Source: Actinoplanes couchii (GTDB lineage: Bacteria; Actinomycetota; Actinomycetes; Mycobacteriales; Micromonosporaceae). Taken from it: DNA of 64,000 bases. Below, in pieces: positions 50,927 through 58,322 of this stretch. A program made the position numbers and the translations under genes. The stretch spans positions 46,741 to 110,740 of the forward strand of contig NZ_BOMG01000110.1 of the NCBI RefSeq assembly GCF_016862075.1, read 5' to 3'. The notes below the pieces were generated by a model. It was not told the DNA's origin and ran no database searches. It saw only the letters and a program-made list of their open reading frames with translations. The number at the start of each line of letters is the position of its first letter. Position 1 is the stretch's first letter.

Positions 50927-51859
50927 GTGCTGGAGTACCGGGCCGAGTTCGACGCCGAAGTTGCCCTCGACGGCGGGGGCGAGCTGAGCGCGCGCGGCTT
51001 CCGGATGGTCATCCCGCACGCCGACGTCACCGAAGCCGAGATCGCCGACCTGCTGATCGCCGCCCTCGCCCCGCAACGGGTGAAACGGGCCGAGGTCAGC
51101 GACGTCCGGATCTTCGCCGAACCGCACCCGCCGGCCGGGGACTCCCCGGCCGAGCGGGTCCGGTTCGTCGACCTCAGCCACGTCATCACCGACGGGCTGG
51201 TCAGCCACCCGGGTGTGCCCGCACCGCAGATCACCGCCCACCTGACCAGGGAGGCGTCCCGGGCCGTCTACGCGCCCGGCACCGAGTTCGCGATCGACCG
51301 GATCAGCATGGTCGGCAACACCGGCACCTACCTGGACAGCCCGTACCACCGCTACGCCGACGGCACCGACCTGGCCGGGCTGCCCCTGGACCGGCTGGCC
51401 GGTCTGCCGGCCGTGGTGGTCCGCGCGGTCGGCCGGGAACGCGGTGTCACCGCCGACACCCTGGCCCACGTGATGGTCACCGGGCACGCGGTGCTGCTGC
51501 ACACCGGCGGCGACCGGCACTGGGCCACCGACGGCTACGGCGTCGACGCCCCCTATCTGACCCGGGACGCCGCCGAGCTGCTCGCCGACCGCGGCGCCGT
51601 CCTGGTCGGCATCGACGCCGTCAACATCGACGACATCTCCCCGGCTGCCTCCGGGGAGCGACCGGCGCATACGCTCCTGCTGGCGGCCGGTATCCCGGTC
51701 GTCGAACACCTCACCAACCTGCGCGAACTCCCACCCGTCGGCGCCCGTTTCACCGCCGTCCCACCCCGGATCGCCGGATTCGGCACGTTCCCGGTCCGCG
51801 CCTACGCCACCGTCCCCGCCGAGGACGACCGCACTGTCCCCGTAGAGGACGCTCTCTAG
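50927..51859 (+). CDS. Cyclase-family (kynurenine formamidase-like) hydrolase
   Basis: 310 residues. The C-terminal 240 residues form a cyclase domain with the metal motif seen as GNTGTYLDSPYHRYADG (the usual His-Thr-Gly-Thr-His is changed to Asn-Thr-Gly-Thr-Tyr), then GIDAVNIDD and VEHLTNLREL. The N-terminal 70 residues are an additional small domain. Loss of two metal-ligand histidines suggests altered or lost formamidase activity. GTG start with GGGAG 7 bases upstream, 13 bases after the Mn exporter. Confidence 0.8.
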   Translation: MLEYRAEFDAEVALDGGGELSARGFRMVIPHADVTEAEIADLLIAALAPQRVKRAEVSDVRIFAEPHPPAGDSPAERVRFVDLSHVITDGLVSHPGVPAPQITAHLTREASRAVYAPGTEFAIDRISMVGNTGTYLDSPYHRYADGTDLAGLPLDRLAGLPAVVVRAVGRERGVTADTLAHVMVTGHAVLLHTGGDRHWATDGYGVDAPYLTRDAAELLADRGAVLVGIDAVNIDDISPAASGERPAHTLLLAAGIPVVEHLTNLRELPPVGARFTAVPPRIAGFGTFPVRAYATVPAEDDRTVPVEDAL

Positions 51860-51869
51860 GAACCGGAGC

Positions 51870-53078
51870 ATGACGCAGAACCTGGACCTGGCAAGAATCC
51901 AGCTCGGCCGCGGCGAACCGGCAGCAGCCGCGGACCTGCTGGGCCCGATCCTGGCCGCCGACCCCGACGACGTCCCGGCTCTGGTCCTGATGACCCACGC
52001 ACAGCTGGCCCTGCAGAGACCCGAACTGGCCGACGAGCTGGCCCGCAGAGCCGTGGAACACGCCCCCGACTGGCCCGACGCCCTGTCCGCCCTGAGCCGG
52101 GTGCACACCGAGATGGGCCGGCACGACCAGGCGATAGCCACCGCCAGATCCGCGGCCGACAGACAGCCGGAGAACCCGTTCCGCCACAACCGCCTGGCGT
52201 GGGCCCTGCTGGAGGACGGCAGACACGCGGTGGAGGCCGAACACGCGGCCCGTGAGGCGATCCGCCTGGACCCCGAGGAAGCCGACTTCCGCATCACGTA
52301 CGCGATGGTGATGAAGCAGCTCAACCTGCACGACCGAGCCCGCCAGGCGCTGAAGGACGCCCTGTCCCTGGAGCCCGACAACGCGGTGGCAAGGCACGAG
52401 TTGGCAGCCTTCGACGTGGTGCACCACAACCCGTTCGCCCTGACCCGCCTGGCCAGAGGAGCCTCGGGTTTGGTGGGGGCTCTGAGAGCCGACCCGAAAC
52501 AGGAGGCGAGCCGCTTCCTGCTGGACCTGGCACTACGCCAGTTCCTGGTCTGGACAGCGATCATCCTGGCGTTCCTGGCCTACCTGGGCTGGCGTTTCAC
52601 GGACACGTCCCCCGGAACGGCCCGACTCTTCGCAGCCGTGGCGGTCCTGGCCCCCGCCGCGTACGCGGGCTATTTCCTGCACCGCCTGGACCCAGGCTTG
52701 CGCAGATACGTGCGAGACCTGCTGACCCAGAGCCGCCAGAGATTGGCCCTGACAGCCGCCGCGGTAGCGGTGATCCCCTTGCTGATGGCCCTTGCGGCCC
52801 CCGTCACGTGGCTACCGGTCCTACTGGGCACCGCAACGTTCGCCGGTTTCGCAGTACGCCTGCTGACGGCCCCCGTGGACGAGCCAGGCGGCTCCGGCAG
52901 AACACTGAGCACGGCATCGTTGTGGCGAATAGTGGTGGTAGGCGCGGCCCTGACAGTGGGTTTCGCCGTCACCGACGCTCTGACGGCCCCATGGCGTCTC
53001 CCAGCAGCCATAACCGCCGCCACAACAACGGCGGTGGTCCTGATCCTGATAGCGCGCCGACGCCAGACAACTTCCTGA
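51870..53078 (+). CDS. TPR-repeat membrane protein with AGA-rich codon use
   Basis: 402 residues. Three to four tetratricopeptide repeats in the first 160 residues (ILAADPDDVPALVLM, AADRQPENPFRHNRLAWALL, ALSLEPDNAVARHELAAF), then about six membrane segments. At least ten arginines are AGA, a codon almost absent elsewhere in the window, concentrated through the whole gene. It is paralogous in its TPR part to the next gene. Role unknown; TPRs suggest protein-complex assembly at the membrane. GGAGC-containing SD precedes the ATG. Confidence 0.7.
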   Translation: MTQNLDLARIQLGRGEPAAAADLLGPILAADPDDVPALVLMTHAQLALQRPELADELARRAVEHAPDWPDALSALSRVHTEMGRHDQAIATARSAADRQPENPFRHNRLAWALLEDGRHAVEAEHAAREAIRLDPEEADFRITYAMVMKQLNLHDRARQALKDALSLEPDNAVARHELAAFDVVHHNPFALTRLARGASGLVGALRADPKQEASRFLLDLALRQFLVWTAIILAFLAYLGWRFTDTSPGTARLFAAVAVLAPAAYAGYFLHRLDPGLRRYVRDLLTQSRQRLALTAAAVAVIPLLMALAAPVTWLPVLLGTATFAGFAVRLLTAPVDEPGGSGRTLSTASLWRIVVVGAALTVGFAVTDALTAPWRLPAAITAATTTAVVLILIARRRQTTS

Positions 53079-53088
53079 CCCCTTTTCT

Positions 53089-53128
53089 GGTACGCCCGTC
53101 AAAGGGCGGGGCTTTTGACGGGCGTACC
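53089..53128 (+). terminator. 15-bp perfect hairpin between TPR genes
   Basis: GGTACGCCCGTCAAA (53089-53103) pairs with TTTGACGGGCGTACC (53114-53128), 10-base GC-rich loop. No T-run follows. A terminator of the upstream gene is most likely; an attenuator for the next is possible. Confidence 0.7.
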
Positions 53129-53200
53129 GAAAGCTCAGAAATGGTGTGGTCCTGCCGATGTGCCTGGTGTGAAGTTTCGCTGTCTTCCCGGAGTCGCCTG

Positions 53201-53932
53201 ATGACCGAACTCGCCGCATCGCCGGGCTTGAACCTCAATCTGACCGCCTCGCCCGGTGTCGGGGGGCGATCGTTCGCTGATCCGAGTGAGGCCGGTGTGG
53301 CCCGGGCCGCCGAGCTGTTCGAGGACATGCAGCCCGACAAGGCTGCCGAGATGCTGGCTCCGGTGTTGGCGAGCCGGCCGGATTCGGCGTCGGGGTGGAT
53401 TCTGATGGCCCGGATCCGGTTGACGCTCGATCAGGTTCCGCAGGCGCTGGAGGCCGCGAGCCGGGCTGTCGAGCTCGCTCCGGAGGATCCCCGGCCGCCT
53501 GCTATCGCCAGCCGGGCGCTGACCCTGCTCGGGCGGCACGACGAGGCGATGAGCATGGCGTACCGGGCGGTGATCGTGGAACCCCGCAATCCGCTGTGGC
53601 ACGACCGGGTGGCGTGGGCGCTGATGGCCGCGGACCGGCAGCTGGGTGACGCCGAGCAGGCCGCGCGTACGGCGGTGGGGCTGGACCCGAACGAGGCGCA
53701 CTTCTATTTCACGCACGGGGTGACCCTGGCCGCTCTCGGGCACATCGATCAGGCCCGGCAGGCGCTGATGACGTCGCTGCGGCTGGAACCGGAGAACCCG
53801 GTGGCCCGGCATCGGCTGGACGTTCTGAACGGGGTGGCGGCGCCGGCGCCGGAGAAGAAGAAGCGTGGCTGGCGGCTGTTCGGGCGCAAGAGTGACAGCA
53901 AGCCGGTACGCCCCGAAGAGTTCCGTCCGTAA
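53201..53932 (+). CDS. TPR-repeat protein (soluble)
   Basis: 243 residues, about four TPRs (DKAAEMLAPVLASRPDS, QALEAASRAVELAPEDP, EAMSMAYRAVIVEPRNPLW, QARQALMTSLRLEPENPVA). The arrangement and the WHDRVAWAL-type repeat closely parallel the TPR half of the preceding membrane protein, so the two arose by duplication. Basic, Lys-rich C-terminus, no membrane segment. ATG 53201 has CCGGAG 5-6 bases upstream; the longer frame from 52808 overlaps the previous gene and is not coding. Codon use is ordinary. Confidence 0.72.
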   Translation: MTELAASPGLNLNLTASPGVGGRSFADPSEAGVARAAELFEDMQPDKAAEMLAPVLASRPDSASGWILMARIRLTLDQVPQALEAASRAVELAPEDPRPPAIASRALTLLGRHDEAMSMAYRAVIVEPRNPLWHDRVAWALMAADRQLGDAEQAARTAVGLDPNEAHFYFTHGVTLAALGHIDQARQALMTSLRLEPENPVARHRLDVLNGVAAPAPEKKKRGWRLFGRKSDSKPVRPEEFRP

Positions 53933-53970
53933 ATAACCGTCAAAACTACATAACAGGTCATAATTCGGGC

Positions 53971-54747
53971 ATGAAACCCCGTCTGCGTGCTGTGACTTCG
54001 GTCATCGTCGTGGTGGTATCCGCTGCCGACCCGGGAGCCGCACGGGCGGTCGGCACGGCCGGTGTGCCGCCGGGCGCCCCGGCCCGGCGTGCGGTGCCCG
54101 CGCTGCCGGTCGCGGCGATGACCGTGCACTACGGCTTCAACGGCCGGTCCGGCAACATCCTCGACGAGTCCGGCGACGGGCACACGCTGCGGGTGATCTC
54201 GTTCCAGGGCGGAAGGGTCCGCCCGGTCGTGCACGGGCCGGGCACCGCGCTGGCCTTCCCCGGCAAGTGCGCCGCCCTGCTCTGCCCGCAGGTGACGTTG
54301 CAGAGCGCCGACTCGGCCGACCTCAACCCGGGCGATCGGAACCTGGCGTTCGGCGCGGACGTGCTGCTCGCCCCGGCGCAGACCAGCGCCGGTCAGAACG
54401 TGCTGCAGAAGGGCTACTCGACGGTCAGCAGCCAGTACAAACTGCAGATCGACGGCACCGCCGGGCACCCCAGCTGTGTGCTGGTCGACGTGCGCCGGCC
54501 CGCGATCCGGGTGGTCCGCAGCGCGGTCACCGTGGCCGACGGCCGCTGGCACCGGCTGCGCTGCCGGCGGGACGGCTCCCGCTGGGAGGTCTGGGTCGAC
54601 GAGGTGCTCCGCGGGCGGGTCCGGATCCCGTCCCGGCTGAGTGTCGCCAACGATCAGCCGCTGAGCATCGGGGGCAAGGGCTTCTACCGGGACAACGACC
54701 AGTTCAACGGCGTCCTCGACAACGTCTGGGTGTGGATCGACCGCTGA
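53971..54747 (+). CDS. Secreted LamG/concanavalin A-like protein
   Basis: 258 residues. Signal-peptide-like N-terminus (SVIVVVVSAADPGAARA), then a single LamG jelly-roll domain: YGFNGRSGNILDESGDGH, GDRNLAFGADVLL, VADGRWHRLRCRRDGSRWEVWVDE-type core, and the terminal NGVLDNVWVW. Domains of this type bind carbohydrates or act as adhesion modules. CATAAT lies 7 bases before the ATG, suggesting a leaderless mRNA. Partner unknown. Confidence 0.78.
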   Translation: MKPRLRAVTSVIVVVVSAADPGAARAVGTAGVPPGAPARRAVPALPVAAMTVHYGFNGRSGNILDESGDGHTLRVISFQGGRVRPVVHGPGTALAFPGKCAALLCPQVTLQSADSADLNPGDRNLAFGADVLLAPAQTSAGQNVLQKGYSTVSSQYKLQIDGTAGHPSCVLVDVRRPAIRVVRSAVTVADGRWHRLRCRRDGSRWEVWVDEVLRGRVRIPSRLSVANDQPLSIGGKGFYRDNDQFNGVLDNVWVWIDR

Positions 54748-54766
54748 GCCCCGTTATCGTCGGAGG

Positions 54767-56710
54767 GTGCCCATCAACGCCCTGCTCACCCGGGTTCGGG
54801 GCGCGCTGCGCAGCGCATTGACGACTTTCGTGGTGCTGACCCTGACCCTGTGGCTGATGCCGGGTGTCGCGAGCAACGATCTGGTCGACACCCTCGGTCT
54901 CGTGGTGCTGGTCGCGGTGGCCGGCGCGGTGCTGCGGCCGCTGCTGCTGCTCGGCATCACCGCGCTCGGCGGCTGGGCGGCGATGCTGCTCGGCGTGGTC
55001 GCGCAGGTGGTGGTCATGGTGGTGGCGCTGCGACTGGACCCGGGCAACCGGATCAACGGGCTGCCCAGCCTGGTGACCGCCGCGGTCCTGGCGGTGATCG
55101 TGGCTGCGCTGATCGACTGGCTGGCCGACAGCGGCACCGATGACACGTTCGCCCGGGAGGCCCGCCGGCTGATGCGCGCGGTCCGCCGCCGGGGAAGCGG
55201 CCGCCGGCTGGACTTCCGCCGCCGCCCGCCCGGCACCGAACCGGGCCTGCTGATGATCCAGCTGGACGGGGTGGCCGAGCCGGTGCTGCGCTGGGCGATC
55301 CGGGCCGGCAACCTGCCGACACTCGGCCACTGGCTGCGGACCGGCAGCCACACCGCCCGCGGCTGGCACACCGGGCTGCCGTCGACCACACCCGCCTCGC
55401 AGGCCGGGATCCTGCACGGGGCGAGCCGGCAGATCCCGGGTTTCCGCTGGTACGAGAAGGAGACCGGCAAGATCATGGTCGCCAATCGGCCCCGGGACGC
55501 CGCGGTGATCGAGACCCGGCTCAGCGACGGCCGCGGCCTGCTCCGGGACGGCGGGGTCAGCATCAGCAACGCGTTCAGCGGCGACGCGACGACCAGCCTG
55601 CTCACGGTCAGCCACGCGGCGCTGCCGGGCCGGTCGGCGCGCGGCTGGGCGGCGTTCATGGCCTCGCCGTACGGGTTCACCCGAGCCCTGGTCCTGGGGG
55701 TCGCCGAGGTCGTCACCGAACTGCACCAGGCCCGTCTGCAGCGCCGCCGCGACCTGCAGCCCCGGGTCAGCCGCTCCGGCGCGTTCCTGGCGCTGCGCCC
55801 GGCGTCGATGCTGCTGCGCGACGTGAACGTCTCGCTGATGGCCGAGCAGATGGCCCGCGGTGTCCCGGCGATCTACTGCGACCTGGTCGACTACGACGAG
55901 GTCGCGCACCACGCCGGCCCGGCCCGACCGGAGTCGATGCGCCAGCTGGAGAACCTGGACCGGATGCTCGGGGTGCTCCAGCGGCTGGCGCCGGAGGCGG
56001 CCCGCGACTACCACCTGGTGGTGCTCTCCGATCACGGGCAGAGTCAGGGGCCGACGTTCCGGCAGCGGCACGGCGAGGGCCTGGACGAGGTGGTGAACCG
56101 GCTCGCCGCCGACGCGCTCACGGTCTCGTCCGGGAACCTGTCGATGATCTACCTGACCCGGTTCCCGACCCGGCTCAAGCAGGGCGCGATCGAGCACGCC
56201 CACCCGCACCTGATCAGCGGGCTCGCCATCCACCCCGGCATCGGTGTGGTGGTGGTTCAGGGCGAGGAGGGGCCGATGGCGTACGGGTCCGGTGGCTCGC
56301 ACGATCTCCGGGCCGGCGTGGTCGTCGGCATCGACCCGCTGGCGCCGTACGGCGAACGCGCCCGCGCCGACCTGCTGCGTCATCAGAGCGCCGCGCACGT
56401 CGGCGATCTCGTGGTGATCAGTGCGGTGGATCCGGAGACGCAGGAGGTGTCCGCGTTCGAGGAGCTGGTCGGGTCGCACGGTGGTCTCGGCGGCTGGCAG
56501 ACCGACGCGATGCTGGTCCATCCGGCGTCCTGGCCGGTCACCCATCAGCTGGAGAACCCGGACGCGGTGTACCGGCAGCTGGTCGACTGGCTGGTCATGC
56601 TCGGCCTGCGCAAGGCGGAGAGGATGGCGCTCGACCCGGCTGAGCCACTACACTTGACAAACCGGGAAAACGGGACAAATGCGCGACTTTCCCCCGTGCG
56701 GGAGAGTTGA
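54767..56710 (+). CDS. Holin-domain/alkaline phosphatase-superfamily phosphodiesterase fusion
   Basis: 647 residues. The first 125 residues contain four membrane segments resembling mycobacterial-type phage holin family 4. The rest is a type I phosphodiesterase/nucleotide pyrophosphatase fold: metal-binding IQLDGVAEP, nucleophile Thr in LPSTTPASQAG, DYDEVAHHAGP, LSDHGQSQG and a late His in GSHGGLGG. The catalytic domain probably faces the cytoplasm or membrane surface and could hydrolyse a phosphodiester of a lipid or wall polymer. The fusion is recurrent in actinobacteria but uncharacterised. GTG 54767. Confidence 0.82.
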   Translation: MPINALLTRVRGALRSALTTFVVLTLTLWLMPGVASNDLVDTLGLVVLVAVAGAVLRPLLLLGITALGGWAAMLLGVVAQVVVMVVALRLDPGNRINGLPSLVTAAVLAVIVAALIDWLADSGTDDTFAREARRLMRAVRRRGSGRRLDFRRRPPGTEPGLLMIQLDGVAEPVLRWAIRAGNLPTLGHWLRTGSHTARGWHTGLPSTTPASQAGILHGASRQIPGFRWYEKETGKIMVANRPRDAAVIETRLSDGRGLLRDGGVSISNAFSGDATTSLLTVSHAALPGRSARGWAAFMASPYGFTRALVLGVAEVVTELHQARLQRRRDLQPRVSRSGAFLALRPASMLLRDVNVSLMAEQMARGVPAIYCDLVDYDEVAHHAGPARPESMRQLENLDRMLGVLQRLAPEAARDYHLVVLSDHGQSQGPTFRQRHGEGLDEVVNRLAADALTVSSGNLSMIYLTRFPTRLKQGAIEHAHPHLISGLAIHPGIGVVVVQGEEGPMAYGSGGSHDLRAGVVVGIDPLAPYGERARADLLRHQSAAHVGDLVVISAVDPETQEVSAFEELVGSHGGLGGWQTDAMLVHPASWPVTHQLENPDAVYRQLVDWLVMLGLRKAERMALDPAEPLHLTNRENGTNARLSPVRES

Positions 56711-56716
56711 CGACGT

Positions 56717-57865
56717 GTGCGCCTGCTTGTCCTGACCCTCGCCTTCGTCCTGTCCGCCGCGGTCCCCGCCGCGGCACCCGCCGCCGCTGTTCACGCCGCG
56801 GTGCCGGACCGGGCCGTCACCGACACCGCCCGGACCGCGCCCACCTTCAACGGGACCGTCCACGCCGTCGCCTACCTCGGCACCACCGTCTACGTCGGCG
56901 GATCGTTCACCCGGGCGCACTGGGGCGGGCGCAACTGGCCCCGCGAACGCCTCGCCGCCTTCGACTCCCGCACCGGCGCCCTGCTGAGCTGGGCACCCAC
57001 CGCCGACGGCACGGTCCGCGCCCTGGCCGCCGCACCCGGAGCCGTCTACGTCGCCGGTGACTTCCACCGGATCGCCGGCAAACGACGCGACTCGCTCGCC
57101 CGCCTCAACCCCAACGGCAACCCCCTCACCCCCTTCAGACATTTCCTTGCCGGTACGCCGTACGCGCTGGCAATCGGCAACGGCCGCCTCTACCTCGGTG
57201 GCAAATTCAGCGTCGTCAGTGGTCGGCGGCAGTCCAACCTGGCCGCGTTCGACCTGGCCACCGGCCGTCTCGACCCGCGCTGGCGGCCGGTCGCCGACGA
57301 CCGCGTGCAGACCCTCGCCGCCGTCGGAGGCCGGGTCTTCGTCGGCGGCGCCTTCCGCGGCATCGGCGGCGACCGGACCGCGGCCCGCCTGGCCGCCGTC
57401 GACGCCGGATCCGGGGCACTCGACCGCACCTTCCGGCCCGCGGTCTCCGCCGAGGTCAACGACATCGCCGTCGACGGCAGCGGGGTCTACGCCGCCACCG
57501 GGGGACAGGGTGGCCGGGCCGTCGCGTTCCGGCTCGACGGCCGGCCCCGCTGGCAGCGCGTCTTCGACGGCGACACCACCGCGATCACCCTGGCCGGTGG
57601 CATCGCCTACGTCGGTGGCCACTTCGACCGGGTCTGCCGGACCGCCCGCAACGGCCCGCACGGCAGCTGCCTGGACGGTTCGGTACCCCGCGTCAAACTG
57701 GCCGCGATCACCACCGCCGGCAGCCTGACCACCTGGAACCCGCGCGCCAACGGCGTGATCGGCGTCCGCGTCCTGTCCACCGACCCGGCCACCGGTTCCC
57801 TGGACGCCGGCGGCGACTTCACCACCATCGGAGGCCAGATCCGCCCCCGCTTCGCCCGCTTCTGA
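56717..57865 (+). CDS. Secreted beta-propeller (delta-60 type) protein
   Basis: 382 residues. Signal peptide (to about residue 28), then six or seven blade-like repeats with the sequence pattern (V/L)YVGG-x-F: TVYVGGSFTRA, AVYVAGDFHRI, RLYLGGKFSVV, RVFVGGAFRGI, VYAATGG, IAYVGGHFDRV and GSLDAGGDFTTI. Probably an extracellular scaffold or adhesin. TTGACA at 56654 may be the -35 of its promoter. GTG 56717 with GGGAGAG upstream. Confidence 0.78.
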   Translation: MRLLVLTLAFVLSAAVPAAAPAAAVHAAVPDRAVTDTARTAPTFNGTVHAVAYLGTTVYVGGSFTRAHWGGRNWPRERLAAFDSRTGALLSWAPTADGTVRALAAAPGAVYVAGDFHRIAGKRRDSLARLNPNGNPLTPFRHFLAGTPYALAIGNGRLYLGGKFSVVSGRRQSNLAAFDLATGRLDPRWRPVADDRVQTLAAVGGRVFVGGAFRGIGGDRTAARLAAVDAGSGALDRTFRPAVSAEVNDIAVDGSGVYAATGGQGGRAVAFRLDGRPRWQRVFDGDTTAITLAGGIAYVGGHFDRVCRTARNGPHGSCLDGSVPRVKLAAITTAGSLTTWNPRANGVIGVRVLSTDPATGSLDAGGDFTTIGGQIRPRFARF

Positions 57866-57883
57866 CCACCCGCCCCGCCCCGG

Positions 57884-58017
57884 GTGGCCACCCACCTCGC
57901 CCTCGGGTGGTCACCAGCCGCGCCGCCCCGCGTGGTGGCCACCCACCTCGCCCTCGCGTGGTCACCAGCCGCGCCGCCGGGCGGCGACCATCCGGCCCGC
58001 CCTCGCGTGGTGACCAG
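57884..58017. repeat. GC-rich degenerate tandem repeat
   Basis: The 22-base segment GTGGCCACCCACCTCGCCCTCG occurs at 57884 and 57935 (period 51) and degraded versions (GACCATCCGGCCCGCCCTCGCGTGG) follow near 57985. Non-coding in all frames. It begins 19 bases after the beta-propeller stop. Confidence 0.8.
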
Positions 58018-58024
58018 TCACGCC

Positions 58025-58069
58025 CCGGGAGATCACCACCCGGCCCGCCCCCGCGTGGTGATCTCCCGG
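58025..58069. terminator. 15-bp perfect hairpin, probable terminator
   Basis: CCGGGAGATCACCAC (58025-58039) / GTGGTGATCTCCCGG (58055-58069) with a 15-base GC-only loop, formed from the last unit of the adjacent repeat. No T-run. Confidence 0.65.
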
Positions 58070-58322
58070 ATTCCTCGACTCGCCCTGCTCGCGGCCCTCC
58101 ACCCTTCAACCTTGCCCGTTTTGTAGCCATCGCAACCTTGGCGGCGTCCGCGTCCTTTTTGCCTTCCTGGCCTTCCTTGCTCAGGGCCTCCCCTCTCCTC
58201 GCCTGCCCGCCTCGCGCTGGTGACCTGGACTGATATGCGGTGCCTAAGGACCGCACAGGATTTGCATAGGCGGGCTCGGCAGTCTTCTCGGCGTCAGTAG
58301 CCGAGCGGACCGAGGAGCGCCG
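58070..58322. other. Intergenic region with pyrimidine-rich stretch
   Basis: 253 bases, no gene recognised. Bases 58130-58215 are C/T-rich on the plus strand (runs such as CCTTTTTGCCTTCCTGGCC). The last 40 bases contain GGAGCGCCG before the ATG of the Pro/Thr-rich protein and presumably its promoter. Confidence 0.4.

Noticed and set aside
54767..55150. Prophage remnant (holin)
   Set aside because: The holin-like part is fused in frame to an intact enzyme domain and no other phage genes or attachment sites are visible.
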